This document shows, in pieces, positions 1 through 8,665 of a stretch of 31,440 nt of DNA (within the stretch, counting starts at the first letter, position 1; each line of letters starts with the position of its first letter). Both the position numbers and the translations under genes were made by a program. The DNA is from Anaerolineaceae bacterium UBA5365 (GTDB lineage Bacteria > Chloroflexota > Anaerolineae > Anaerolineales > Anaerolineaceae): NCBI GenBank assembly GCA_002407905.1, contig DHPL01000036.1:54946-86385 (forward strand), written 5' to 3'. The notes under the pieces are model-generated. The model made no database searches. It saw only the letters and a list, made by a program, of their open reading frames with translations, and was not told the origin of the DNA.

Positions 1-780
1 CCTGCCTACGATGGCGTGGTTCAGGCCTTGGGCGGGATCATGAGCATCACCGGTGAGGAAAATGGCAGGCCTACCCGGGTAGGCCCGTCCATCGGCGATG
101 TGGCCGCGGGGCTCTTCACCGCGATCGGCATCCTGGCTGCCCTACACGAGCGCGAATCCAGCGGCCTGGGGCAAATGGTGGACGTAAGCATGCTGGATTG
201 CCAGGTAGCCATCCTTGAAAATGCCATTTCTCGCTACGAACTCACTGGCAAGGTGCCGAAGCCGATCGGGAACCGCCACCCATCCATTGTGCCCTTCGAA
301 CCTTTCGACACCCAGTCCGTGCCACTGATGCTGGCCATTGGCAACGACAAGTTATGGCAGACCTTCTGCAAGCTGACCAATGCCAGCTTCTCGGACGATC
401 CCCGGTTTGCTACCAACCCCCAGCGCAGCGACAATTACGCCAGCCTGCGCCCCTTGCTGGCAGAGCTCATGCTTACTAAAACAGCCGAGGAATGGCAGGA
501 AGCTTTCGATGCCGCGGGCATCCCGAACGGACCGATCAACACCATCGACAAGGTAGTAGCGAATCAACAAGTCTTGGCCCGTGAAATGATCGTGGAAGTA
601 GACCACCCTACGGCAGGCCTCACTAAAATGCCAGGCGTTCCCACCAAACTCAGCCGCACACCGGGTTCCATCCGTAAAGCGGCCCCCATCCTGGGCGAAG
701 ACACTGAAGCCATTCTGGCGAAATTCCTGGGTTTGGACGAGGAAGCTGTAGCTGCTCTCCGTGCTAAAGGTGTGATTTAG
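1..780 (+). CDS. Family III CoA-transferase (CaiB/BaiF type), 3' part
   Basis: The reading frame is open from the first base, so the gene starts upstream of the window; the GTG at 16 lies inside the conserved PAYDGVVQALGG segment and is not a start. About 259 residues are visible. Family III CoA-transferases move CoA between carboxylic acids through an aspartyl-CoA thioester intermediate. The IGDVAAG segment (bases 91-111) contains the Asp (97-99) that matches the catalytic Asp of formyl-CoA transferase. The following ALHERESSGLGQ-VDVSMLD stretch is a hallmark of the family. The C-terminal half, including the AGIPNGPINT segment, is intact to the TAG stop. The acid substrate cannot be read from sequence. 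The amidohydrolase 67 bp downstream on the same strand may share the transcript. Confidence 0.93.
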   Translation, partial: PAYDGVVQALGGIMSITGEENGRPTRVGPSIGDVAAGLFTAIGILAALHERESSGLGQMVDVSMLDCQVAILENAISRYELTGKVPKPIGNRHPSIVPFEPFDTQSVPLMLAIGNDKLWQTFCKLTNASFSDDPRFATNPQRSDNYASLRPLLAELMLTKTAEEWQEAFDAAGIPNGPINTIDKVVANQQVLAREMIVEVDHPTAGLTKMPGVPTKLSRTPGSIRKAAPILGEDTEAILAKFLGLDEEAVAALRAKGVI

Positions 781-847
781 TCCAGAGTACTGGATACAAC
801 TGAATAGCAAAACTTTTTCTGCCTCGATGAACGAACTGGGAGGAAAA

Positions 848-2050
848 ATGGAATTTGATCTCTTGATCCGTAATGCCCGCACCCGCGCTTCTAAAACGGA
901 GCTGTTGGACATCGCCGTAAAAGAAGGCAAGATTGCCGGGATTAGCGCTCATATCGCAGGCGAAGCAGAGCGCGAATTGGATGCTGGCGGAAAGCTGGTT
1001 ACCGAATCCTTTGTCAATGGTCATTTGCATCTCTGTAAAGTGTACACCCTGGCCCGCATGGACGACGCGGCCATGGGCGACTACACGGATGGCAGTATGG
1101 GCGGGGCGATGACCGCCATTGAGCTCGCTGCCCAGGTAAAAGCCGAGTACGACGAAGAATGGATCATCGGGAACGTGCGCAAGGCTCTGGACCTGGCTGT
1201 GCACTACGGCAACACGCACATCCGCGCATTTGCGGATACCGATACCAAGGCCCGCCTCGAAGGCGTGAAGGCCTTGATCAGAGCCCGAGAAGAGTATAAG
1301 GACCGTGTTACTCTGGAAGTGGTTGCCTTCCCGCAGGATGGCGTTTTACGGGACCCCGGGGCGGAGGAGTACATCGAGCAAGCCATGCATCTCGGCGCGG
1401 ACGTGGTAGGCGGCATCCCCTGGATCGAATATACCGAGGCTGATTCCCTGGATCACATCGAGCGCATGTTCGCGATCGCCCGCAGGTATGATAAGCCAAT
1501 CTCCATGCTCATGGACGACGCCGGCGATCCTGGCTTGCGCACGCTGGAAATGCTGGCTGTGGCAACCCTTAAGTACGGCTGGGAAGGCCGGGTAACGGCC
1601 CAGCACTGCCGGGCGATGGCCTTGTACGCCGAGCCGTATTACCGCAAAATCGAATATCTCTTAAAGACCGCGCGTATTGGCGTGGTATCGGACCCGCAAA
1701 CCGGCCCACTCTACGCTAGGGTGAAAGACCTCTACAAGGCTGGCGTGCGCATCGCCCTGGGTCAGGACGACATCGCGGATGCATATTACGCCTTTGGTCG
1801 CAACAACATGCTTGAGGTTGCCTTTCTGGCAGCCCACCTGATGTGGATGAACAGCCGGGAGGAGATGGAGATTCTCTACGACCTCATCACAACCAAGGCT
1901 GCCGAAGCACTTGGCATGGAAGGCCACAAGCTGGAAGTGGGCCGCACCGCTGACCTGGTGATCCTGAATGCGGAATCGGTTTGGGAAGCGCTCTGGACCC
2001 ACGAGGCGCCACTTTTTGTAGTGAAGAATGGCAGGCTGATCAAAGGCTGA
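848..2050 (+). CDS. Cytosine-deaminase-like metal-dependent amidohydrolase
   Basis: A 400-residue protein of the CodA-like amidohydrolase family, which hydrolyses C-N bonds in cyclic amides or amines. An in-frame ATG at 827 would add seven residues, but the strong GGGAGGAAAA site (838-847) directly precedes the ATG at 848, so 848 is chosen. Visible family motifs are HLH (residues 59-61, metal ligands), GGIPWIE (about 188-194), QH (252-253) and GQDD (305-308, metal Asp). The usual HxDE motif that supplies another metal His and the catalytic Glu in CodA reads LMDD at 221-224, so that His and Glu are replaced by Leu and Asp. The substrate is therefore uncertain and classical cytosine deamination is doubtful. 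The gene is probably cotranscribed with the preceding CoA-transferase and ends at a hairpin. Confidence 0.85.
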   Translation: MEFDLLIRNARTRASKTELLDIAVKEGKIAGISAHIAGEAERELDAGGKLVTESFVNGHLHLCKVYTLARMDDAAMGDYTDGSMGGAMTAIELAAQVKAEYDEEWIIGNVRKALDLAVHYGNTHIRAFADTDTKARLEGVKALIRAREEYKDRVTLEVVAFPQDGVLRDPGAEEYIEQAMHLGADVVGGIPWIEYTEADSLDHIERMFAIARRYDKPISMLMDDAGDPGLRTLEMLAVATLKYGWEGRVTAQHCRAMALYAEPYYRKIEYLLKTARIGVVSDPQTGPLYARVKDLYKAGVRIALGQDDIADAYYAFGRNNMLEVAFLAAHLMWMNSREEMEILYDLITTKAAEALGMEGHKLEVGRTADLVILNAESVWEALWTHEAPLFVVKNGRLIKG

Positions 2051-2085
2051 GCACGGCTCATTATGGCAGCAGCCTATGGACATTA

Positions 2086-2112
2086 AAGGGCGTTCCTAAC
2101 CGGAACGCCCTT
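2086..2112. terminator. Bidirectional hairpin between convergent genes
   Basis: An 11-bp perfect stem, AAGGGCGTTCC (2086-2096) paired with GGAACGCCCTT (2102-2112), has a 5-nt loop. It lies 36 bp after the amidohydrolase stop and 32 bp after the end of the minus-strand esterase gene. Neither side has a long uninterrupted T run; the minus strand has TTTAAT after the stem. The position suits a shared terminator for both transcripts. Confidence 0.75.
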
Positions 2113-2143
2113 GCAGTTTATCGATAAATCGAGTTATTGGCTC

Positions 2144-2878
2144 TCAACTTAGTTTGGACAAAAAATAAGGCAGTTGCTTAAGCCACCAGGGCCAATCGTG
2201 GTTTACATCGTGCCCCCAGTAATCCACCCAGGCAGGGATCCCTTTTTGTTCAAGGATGGCCTGCATCGGCCGGATATCCGCCAGCATCGCGTCTTCCCAG
2301 GCCCCTTGCCCGGCGCAGATAATGATCTTGCTTTGCCGGTATTGGTCCAGGTACCAATCGTCGTTCAAGTTGGGCAGGTAGAGCAGGGGGCAGTTATAGA
2401 AAACATCTTCATTCACGAAGTCGCCGATGAACATGCTTAACTGGAAGAGGCCACTCATTGAAATCAGGCCATTAAACAGGTCTGGGTGCCTGAAGAAGAA
2501 GTTCCCGCTGTGGTAGCCGCCCATACTTACGCCTGTCGCGATCATCCTGGCATCCGGACCGTTACGCTGGCGGACGAAAGGCAGCACTTCTTCACAGATG
2601 TAGCCGTCGTAGCTCTGGTGCCGAGCCGCCCGGTCCGCGGGATGTGCGTCCCAATTAGCCCAGCTTTGGCTATCCACACTGTCAACGCAGTAAAACTGAA
2701 ATTTTCCCTCTTCGATGAACCAGCTGGCGGCGTTGATCATGCCAAAGTTTTCGTAATCATAAAACCTGCCGGACTGCGCCGGAAAAACCAGCACGGGCCA
2801 CCCGGCATGACCGTACACCTTTAAGGCCATTTCCTGGCCCAGGCGGGGGCTCCACCAGGCGTGATATTCAACGTTCAT
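2144..2878 (-). CDS. Alpha/beta-hydrolase, putative esterase family
   Basis: A 244-residue protein resembling the putative-esterase (esterase D-like) alpha/beta-hydrolase family, which hydrolyses ester or acyl bonds. The nucleophile elbow reads GVSMGG at residues 116-121 with Ser118. A C-terminal HDVNHDWPWW segment (His227 in NHDW) is a good candidate for the catalytic His, and acidic residues near 196-203 may supply the Asp. No signal peptide is visible, so it is probably cytoplasmic. Its ATG overlaps the stop of the upstream ATP-grasp gene in an ATGA arrangement (2875-2878), which implies translational coupling and joint function, for example trimming or releasing the ATP-grasp product. The natural substrate is unknown. 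Confidence 0.85.
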   Translation of the reverse strand: MNVEYHAWWSPRLGQEMALKVYGHAGWPVLVFPAQSGRFYDYENFGMINAASWFIEEGKFQFYCVDSVDSQSWANWDAHPADRAARHQSYDGYICEEVLPFVRQRNGPDARMIATGVSMGGYHSGNFFFRHPDLFNGLISMSGLFQLSMFIGDFVNEDVFYNCPLLYLPNLNDDWYLDQYRQSKIIICAGQGAWEDAMLADIRPMQAILEQKGIPAWVDYWGHDVNHDWPWWLKQLPYFLSKLS

Positions 2879-4050
2879 AGCAGGGAAATCTCCCGGGGCT
2901 TCATAATCCAGGAAACGATCAATTCCATGGTGGAAAAATCGGCAGCCTTTAAAATGAACCCATAATCGCCCAGGGCAGGCGCGAAAACCCCATCAATGCT
3001 GGTGTGCATCACGATATGCTCGCCGAACTCCCTGAATATCTCCTCGACGGAATAATGGTATTCCTTATTAAACCGGCGCGAGACATAAGCGCAATAATTG
3101 GCCCGGCTGGGTTTGGCTGTGAACTCGTTATTCAGCACCACATTGGCGTACTGCTCATAAATATCAATGTCGTTGGCGTAATTCCACATGTCAGTCGTGA
3201 GGCCGCCAGGCGGGCGCATGTTCACTTCCAGGCCGTACAATTCACCATTCGGGAGCCTGAAAAACTCCAGGTGGAAGAAGCGCTCGCGCACATTGTCCGC
3301 CCTTAAGATCTTCGCTCCGATTGCCCGCAATTCCTCTGGGACTTCCCGGTCCACGTAGTACCAGATATCACTGGATTGATTGACTGTTTCCATGATCCCA
3401 TTGCTATAGACCAGGCTGGAGTCATAGACCACATTGCCATCCTGATCGGTCAGACCGTCGTAGGTCACCATCACCCCGCGGATGTACTCTTCCAGGATAA
3501 AAGCACTGGGGTTTTTATGTTTAAAGAAGTATTCCAGCTCGCTTTCGTTCAGCAGGGTGAAGGTTTGATTAGCGCCAACGCCAACGTCGGGCTTGGCCAC
3601 TATAGGGTATCCAACCTCAGCGACGAGTTCCATCGCCTCTGCCAGGTTGTCAATCACTTTGCCGCGCGCCACAGGCACCCCGCAAGACTGGAACACAGCC
3701 TTCATCAATGACTTTTGCTTGATCTGGGGCATATCCTCCCGATGAAAACCGGTGATATTGAAATCGCTGCGCAGGCTTGCATCGCTCTCCAACCAGAACT
3801 CGTTATGCGATTCAAGGCGGTTGATCTTGCCGTGCTTGTAGGTTAGAAAAGCAACCGCCCGGGTTTGTGCGTCCTGGTCCATCATGTAGGGCAAGTAGAA
3901 ATACTCTGTGAGGTATGGCCTGAGGTTTGGGTCGAGTTCATCGTAAGGCGTATCACCCAGGCCCAGCAAATTGACACCCCGCTCGGCAAGAATGCGCCAA
4001 AATTGGTGATAATTCGGCGGAAAATTAGGAGAGATCGCGATAAAGTTCAT
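2875..4050 (-). CDS. ATP-grasp domain ligase
   Basis: A 391-residue ATP-grasp protein. This superfamily activates a carboxylate as an acyl phosphate and ligates it to an amine or other nucleophile. An in-frame ATG at 4095 exists, but a GGAGG site (minus strand, 4059-4055) sits 4 nt before the ATG at 4050, where the protein begins MNFIAISPNFPP. Visible elements are the nucleotide-binding segment YPIVAKPDVGVGANQTF (148-164, Lys153), the hinge FILEEYIRG (184-192), and the metal-binding residues HLEFF (Glu262) and EVNMRPPGG (Glu275, Asn277). Residues 1-100 form a Rossmann-like pre-ATP-grasp domain. It is the first gene of a two-gene unit with the esterase. The product could be a peptide-like or amide metabolite; substrates cannot be named. 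Confidence 0.88.
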   Translation of the reverse strand: MNFIAISPNFPPNYHQFWRILAERGVNLLGLGDTPYDELDPNLRPYLTEYFYLPYMMDQDAQTRAVAFLTYKHGKINRLESHNEFWLESDASLRSDFNITGFHREDMPQIKQKSLMKAVFQSCGVPVARGKVIDNLAEAMELVAEVGYPIVAKPDVGVGANQTFTLLNESELEYFFKHKNPSAFILEEYIRGVMVTYDGLTDQDGNVVYDSSLVYSNGIMETVNQSSDIWYYVDREVPEELRAIGAKILRADNVRERFFHLEFFRLPNGELYGLEVNMRPPGGLTTDMWNYANDIDIYEQYANVVLNNEFTAKPSRANYCAYVSRRFNKEYHYSVEEIFREFGEHIVMHTSIDGVFAPALGDYGFILKAADFSTMELIVSWIMKPREISLL

Positions 4051-4363
4051 TTTGCCTCCACTCACATAGGCAAGAAATCCGGGATAATAACTCACATTTA
4101 TAAACCATAAAGGCGCGATCTGGCTTTGAATCAGGTTAAGAAATGGTTATTATCTTGGAGCTATGAAGCTTCCTGCCGAATGCCAGGTTGACTGATTTGC
4201 CAAATAAGCAAAATCATTTTTTTTGCGTATTTCGGAGGCTTCCTCCCCACTCGGTGAGAGAGCCAAATCTATAACAAAACATTAATCGTCATGCTCTTCC
4301 AACGGGTGTAAACTTCCGCCTTGTTTCTTTGAATAGAGCGATCGCGAAAGTATAATTTCACTA
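4051..4363. other. Divergent intergenic region
   Basis: This 313-bp AT-richer gap separates the minus-strand ATP-grasp/esterase unit from the plus-strand ATPase unit and must hold promoters for both. The plus-strand promoter is clear (4329-4356). For the minus strand I see only weak AT-rich candidates near 4095-4105. Two small hairpins are present: GCAAAA/TTTTGC (4208-4213 with 4221-4226) and GGAGG/CCTCC (4234-4238 with 4242-4246). I recognise no riboswitch consensus, tRNA or convincing small gene here. Confidence 0.6.
4329..4356 (+). promoter_or_regulatory. Sigma-70-type promoter of the P-type ATPase gene, leaderless
   Basis: TTGAAT (4329-4334), a 16-bp spacer and a perfect TATAAT (4351-4356). 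The expected transcription start is near 4363, one base before the ATG at 4364. There is no Shine-Dalgarno sequence between, so the mRNA is probably leaderless. Confidence 0.7.
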
Positions 4364-7186
4364 ATGCCTGAACTAATAGAATTACCCCAGGATTTTCAAG
4401 GGCAGAAACAACAACTCAGCCCAGATCAGTTATTCGAAGCGCTGCAATCCCGCCCCGAAGGCCTCAGCAGCACCGAAGCTCAGGCCCGCCTGCTCGCCTT
4501 TGGCCCAAACAAACTGCGCGAGGTAAAAGGCAAGCCCCTCATCCTGCGCTTCCTGTCTAATTTCACGCATCTCATGGCCATCATGCTTTGGGTGGCCGGC
4601 GCGGGAGCATTCATCGCTAAAATGCCAGAACTGGGCATCGCCGTGTGGATGGTGAATATTATCAACGGGTCTTTCTCCTTCTTCCAGGAATTCCAGGCAG
4701 AGAAGGCAACCGAAGCGCTGAAAAAGATCCTCCCAGCCTCAAGCCGGGTGATGCGCGATGGCGAGGAACACAAGGTACTCGCCGAGGAGATCGTGCCGGG
4801 CGATGTGATCTTCGTCCAGGAAGGCGATAGTATCCCTGTGGACTGCCGCCTTCTCTACAGCACGGACCTGCGGGTCAACCAAAGCACCCTTACTGGTGAA
4901 TCGCGCGCGGTTAACCGCTCCGCGGAGCCGGTCAGCGGCCAGGGCCTTACGGAGACCGAAACACCCAACCTCATTTTCGCCGGCACATTCGTGGCTGCCG
5001 GTTCGGGGAAGGCCATCGTTTATGGCACGGGCATGAACACTGCCTTTGGCAAGATCGCCAAGCTCACCCAGGACGTGCCTGATGAGCTTAGCCCCTTGCA
5101 GCTGGAAATGCAAAACATGACCAAGATCGTGACCCTTATTGCTTTAGGGTTCGGCCTGGTATTTCTGATCATGGCGCTTTTCCTGGCCCGCATTACTTTT
5201 GTAGAGAGCATCATCTTCGCTTTAGGGATGGTGGTTGCCTTCGTGCCGGAAGGCCTGCTGCCAACGGTAACGCTCTCATTGGCCATGGCTACTCAGCGGA
5301 TGGCCAAGCGGCACGCGCTGATCAAGAAACTTTCCGCCGTTGAAACTTTAGGCTGCACCAATGTGATCTGCACCGATAAGACGGGTACGCTCACTCAAAA
5401 TGAAATGACCGTGCGCAAGATTTGGGTGCCATCGGAAGCCGCTGGTGAAATGACCGGCCGGGAAATAGATGTAGAAGGCATAGGCTACGAACCCAAAGGG
5501 AAAAGCACCGAAAACGGCCAAGAGGTTGACCCACGCCAGGATATAGCTCTCGCCAAGGTGATCCTCACCCAGGCCAAGTGCAACACATCCCGCCTCTTAG
5601 CCCCGGAAACTGCCGGCAGCGAAAGCAACCGCCGCTGGCGTGTACTTGGCGACCCAACCGAAGGCGCTTTGATCGTTTTGGCGCACAAGGCAGGCTACAC
5701 CAAGGACGAGCTTGCGGCAACCCAACTGATCACTGAATTACCTTTCGATTCGCGCCGCAAGCGCATGAGCGTTATCCATCTGGAACGAGGCACTGCCGGC
5801 TTTGAACGCGTGGCCTATGTGAAAGGCGGCATCCGCGAAATATTGGATGTCTGTGACAGCATTTTGGTCGCTGGCCAGGTGCAAACGCTGACGCCTCAAT
5901 GGGCTGAGCACATCATGGCAGTGAATGACGCGTATGCCCGCGAAGGGTTGCGCGTTTTGGCAGCTGCCACACGCACTCTGCCGCTTGAAACCGAAGAACT
6001 TACCATTGATGTGGTTGAGCAAAAACTCACATATCTGGGCATGGTCGCCATGCAGGACCCGCCCCGGCCGGATGTGATGGACGCGGTTGAGAAGTGCCAT
6101 CAGGCTGGCATTCGCGTGATCATGATCACAGGGGATTACGGCCTCACAGCCGAAACGATTGCCCGGCATATCGGCATCGTTCAGGGCGATACAGTGCGGG
6201 TGGTTACCGGTGTGGACCTGGAGCAAATGAGCGATGAAGACGTGCGCAAAGCTGTGGAGGATGAAATCATCTTCGCGCGCGTTGCCCCGGAACACAAACT
6301 GCGCGTTGTCTCCGCGCTGCAAGCGGATGGTAAGGTGGTTGCCGTAACCGGCGACGGCGTGAACGATGCCCCAGCCTTAAAAAAAGCGAATATCGGCGTG
6401 GCCATGGGCATTACCGGTTCGGATGTAGCCAAAGAGGCTGCCGATGTGATTCTTACGGACGATAATTTTGGCTCGATCGTCAGCGCCATCGAGGAAGGCC
6501 GCACCGTTTACGAAAACATCAAGCGTTTCACAACCTACGTCTTTACGTCCAACGCCCCCGAGGCGATCCCCTTCATGCTCTACGCCCTCACCGCTGGCCG
6601 GATACCGCTTGCCCTGGGTGTAATGCACGTTTTGGCGATCGACCTCGGCACGGATATCGTGCCGGCCCTGGCTCTGGGAGCGGAACCGCCCGAACCCGGC
6701 ACGATGCAGCGGCCGCCGCGAAAGCTGACTGACCACCTGATCACGAAGGAATTGCTGGTAAAAGCTTACCTCATCCTGGGTCCTGTCCAGGGTTTTGCAG
6801 CCATGCTCATGTTCTACCTGTACTTCTGGCAGCATGGTTTTGCGGGGCAGTGGATTGACCTGCCCAGCGACTCAAAGATCCACTATGCGGCCATGGGTCT
6901 GGCCCTGGCAACCGTGGTTTTTACCCAAATCGGCAACTTGTTCGCTCAACGCGCCTCTCAGCGCTCCATCTTTAAGGTGCCGCTGTTCAATAACCGGATG
7001 GTATGGGCCGGGATTGCCACGGAATTGATCGTGGTGGCAGCCCTGGTTTACATCCCCTTCCTGCAGGAATTTCTGCAGTACACAGCCGGTTTTGAGCCGT
7101 TCTATTGGCTGCTTTTGGTGCTTTGGATCCCTGCCCTGCCCTTGGCGGATGCCCTGCGCAAGGCGATCGTATTAAGAAAAACATAA
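4364..7186 (+). CDS. Cation-transporting P-type ATPase (type II)
   Basis: A 940-residue type II P-type ATPase, an ATP-driven membrane cation pump. In order it shows the N-terminal cation-ATPase domain (about 15-75), the actuator motif LTGES, the TM4 motif PEGLLPTVT (from residue 295), the phosphorylation motif DKTGTLT with Asp338, a nucleotide-binding domain with the KGG segment, MITGDYGLTA, the hinge TGDGVNDAPALKKANIG, and a C-terminal membrane domain of about six helices. The PEGLL form resembles Na,K-ATPase-type (IIC) pumps as much as Ca2+ pumps (usually PEGLP), so Na+ or K+ transport is plausible, with Ca2+ not excluded. The length is normal. Two TrkA/RCK genes follow 32 bp downstream, which supports a monovalent-cation role. 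Its TATAAT box ends 7 nt before the ATG and no SD site is visible. Confidence 0.95.
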   Translation: MPELIELPQDFQGQKQQLSPDQLFEALQSRPEGLSSTEAQARLLAFGPNKLREVKGKPLILRFLSNFTHLMAIMLWVAGAGAFIAKMPELGIAVWMVNIINGSFSFFQEFQAEKATEALKKILPASSRVMRDGEEHKVLAEEIVPGDVIFVQEGDSIPVDCRLLYSTDLRVNQSTLTGESRAVNRSAEPVSGQGLTETETPNLIFAGTFVAAGSGKAIVYGTGMNTAFGKIAKLTQDVPDELSPLQLEMQNMTKIVTLIALGFGLVFLIMALFLARITFVESIIFALGMVVAFVPEGLLPTVTLSLAMATQRMAKRHALIKKLSAVETLGCTNVICTDKTGTLTQNEMTVRKIWVPSEAAGEMTGREIDVEGIGYEPKGKSTENGQEVDPRQDIALAKVILTQAKCNTSRLLAPETAGSESNRRWRVLGDPTEGALIVLAHKAGYTKDELAATQLITELPFDSRRKRMSVIHLERGTAGFERVAYVKGGIREILDVCDSILVAGQVQTLTPQWAEHIMAVNDAYAREGLRVLAAATRTLPLETEELTIDVVEQKLTYLGMVAMQDPPRPDVMDAVEKCHQAGIRVIMITGDYGLTAETIARHIGIVQGDTVRVVTGVDLEQMSDEDVRKAVEDEIIFARVAPEHKLRVVSALQADGKVVAVTGDGVNDAPALKKANIGVAMGITGSDVAKEAADVILTDDNFGSIVSAIEEGRTVYENIKRFTTYVFTSNAPEAIPFMLYALTAGRIPLALGVMHVLAIDLGTDIVPALALGAEPPEPGTMQRPPRKLTDHLITKELLVKAYLILGPVQGFAAMLMFYLYFWQHGFAGQWIDLPSDSKIHYAAMGLALATVVFTQIGNLFAQRASQRSIFKVPLFNNRMVWAGIATELIVVAALVYIPFLQEFLQYTAGFEPFYWLLLVLWIPALPLADALRKAIVLRKT

Positions 7187-7218
7187 GCTGAAAACGCTCA
7201 AGCAAAAGGAGGAGCGCT

Positions 7219-7884
7219 ATGAAGATCATCATCATTGGCTGCGGAAGGGTAGGCGCCGGGCTGGCAAAATCGCTCAGCCTGAAAGGCGTGGATGTAGCAG
7301 TGATCGATAAGGACCCCAGGGCTTTTGAAGCGCTTGGCAAAACCTTCAAGGGCAGCACACACGTGGGCATTGGTTTCGATGAGTATGTGCTCAAGGAAGC
7401 AGGGATCATGCAGGCAGAAGGCCTGGCTGCCGTTACCGCTTCCGATGAGGCCAACCTGGTGGCGGCCCGTCTTGCAAAAACTGTCTTTAAACTGCCCAGG
7501 GTTGCCGCCCGGGTGTATGAACCGCAAAAAGCCAAAATCTATCGCCGCCTGGGCATTCAGACGGTATCGCCAGTGACCTTGGGTATCGAGCGCCTGGCCA
7601 GCACCTTATCCAACGCCATGCTCAATGTTGAGCGCAGAATCGGCGCGGGCCAGGTTGCATTGGTGGACGCGGATGTGCTGCCGGTGATGGAAGGGAAAAC
7701 CGCCGGTTCAATTTCCATCCCGGGAGAAATTCAGGTAACGGCAATTACACGGAACGGCAGAACTTTTCTGACCGATAGTGAAACGGTGTTAAAACCGGGC
7801 GATTTGGTACACCTGCTGGTCACCAGCGGTTCCGGCGACCGGGTGGCGCATCTCTTTGGCAAACATGAAGGAGGCCTGCGATGA
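7219..7884 (+). CDS. TrkA/RCK potassium-channel-type regulatory protein (first copy)
   Basis: A 221-residue cytoplasmic protein with an N-terminal Rossmann NAD(H)-binding TrkA_N domain (GCGRVGAG at about residues 8-15 and an acidic end of beta-2, IDKD) and a C-terminal TrkA_C/RCK_C domain (about 140-215). Such proteins gate Trk/Ktr-type K+ transporters and sense nucleotides or, in some bacteria, c-di-AMP. The start is supported by AAAGGAGGAG 5 nt before the ATG. Its stop overlaps the start of a second TrkA gene (ATGA), which suggests a heteromeric pair. No membrane TrkH/KtrB partner is present in the window; the upstream gene is a P-type ATPase. Confidence 0.92.
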   Translation: MKIIIIGCGRVGAGLAKSLSLKGVDVAVIDKDPRAFEALGKTFKGSTHVGIGFDEYVLKEAGIMQAEGLAAVTASDEANLVAARLAKTVFKLPRVAARVYEPQKAKIYRRLGIQTVSPVTLGIERLASTLSNAMLNVERRIGAGQVALVDADVLPVMEGKTAGSISIPGEIQVTAITRNGRTFLTDSETVLKPGDLVHLLVTSGSGDRVAHLFGKHEGGLR

Positions 7885-8561
7885 AGGTGATGATCATTGG
7901 CGGCGGAAAAGTAGGCACTTACCTGGCAAGCTACCTCAACAATGAGAAGCATGAGGTCAAACTGATCGAGTTGCGGCCGGAAGAAGACCCGCGCATGCTG
8001 CAGGATCTGCCCCGGGATTTGATTGTGCATGGCAGCGGTACCGACCCGGATGTACTGGAAGCAGCCGGTATTCGCAAAGTGGATGTTTTGGCGGCGGTGA
8101 CCGGCGTGGACGAGGTCAATCTGGTGGCCACCAGCCTGGCCCGTTTCGAATTCATGGTTCCCCGTACGATCGCGCGCGTGAACCACCCCAAAAATGCCTG
8201 GATGTTCAACGAGGCCATGGGTGTGGATGTGGCCTTAAACCAGGCGGACCTGATCGCCTCCATGATCGCTGAAGAAATGTCGCTGGGTGACATGATGACC
8301 CTCTTCATGCTGCGCAAGGGCAATTTTGGCGTGGTGGAAGAAAAGGTGGCGCCTGACGCATACGCGCTTGGAAAACGGCTCAGCGAGTTGCAGCTGCCCT
8401 CCCAGGCCAATCTGGCGGCAATCCTGAGGCGCGGTGAGCTGATCATCCCCCATGGCGATTTTGTGTTCCAGGCGGCGGATGAGGTGATCGCCATCGTGCA
8501 TCATGACCAGAAGCAGGAACTAGCCAAGTTTTTCGATCATCACCGGCTTCCAAACCCATAA
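7881..8561 (+). CDS. TrkA/RCK potassium-channel-type regulatory protein (second copy)
   Basis: A 226-residue TrkA family protein. It has a Rossmann motif GGGKVGTYL at the N terminus, the acidic IELRPEEDP segment after beta-2, the GSGTDPDVLEAAGI segment typical of TrkA_N, and a C-terminal RCK_C-like domain (about 140-220). It overlaps the first copy by 4 nt and so is translationally coupled, with GGAGG (7869-7873) inside the end of the upstream gene as its ribosome site. The two copies differ clearly in sequence, so this is an old duplication and not a recent tandem repeat. It is the last gene of the ATPase-RCK-RCK unit and is followed by a strong terminator. Confidence 0.92.
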   Translation: MKVMIIGGGKVGTYLASYLNNEKHEVKLIELRPEEDPRMLQDLPRDLIVHGSGTDPDVLEAAGIRKVDVLAAVTGVDEVNLVATSLARFEFMVPRTIARVNHPKNAWMFNEAMGVDVALNQADLIASMIAEEMSLGDMMTLFMLRKGNFGVVEEKVAPDAYALGKRLSELQLPSQANLAAILRRGELIIPHGDFVFQAADEVIAIVHHDQKQELAKFFDHHRLPNP

Positions 8562-8574
8562 TTTTTTCCCTGTC

Positions 8575-8603
8575 AAACAAGCGCCTCCGGGCGCTTGTTT
8601 TTT
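8575..8603 (+). terminator. Intrinsic terminator after the ATPase-RCK operon
   Basis: An 11-bp perfect stem, AAACAAGCGCC (8575-8585) with GGCGCTTGTTT (8590-8600), has a TCCG tetraloop and a run of six T (8598-8603). It lies 13 bp after the second TrkA stop. This is a textbook rho-independent terminator and the strongest in the window. Confidence 0.93.
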
Positions 8604-8665
8604 ATGCCTCCAGGCAGCTCCGGAATTTTCATCAAAAAGATTTAGATTAATTGATGCAAAAACGC

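Noticed and set aside
4096..4363. Riboswitch (c-di-AMP ydaO type or M-box) ahead of the cation ATPase
   Set aside because: No consensus core could be found, and the clear promoter sits directly at the start codon, so no leader would be transcribed from it.
7219..8561. Recent tandem duplication of trkA
   Set aside because: The two proteins share only the family motifs; their nucleotide sequences are not near-identical.
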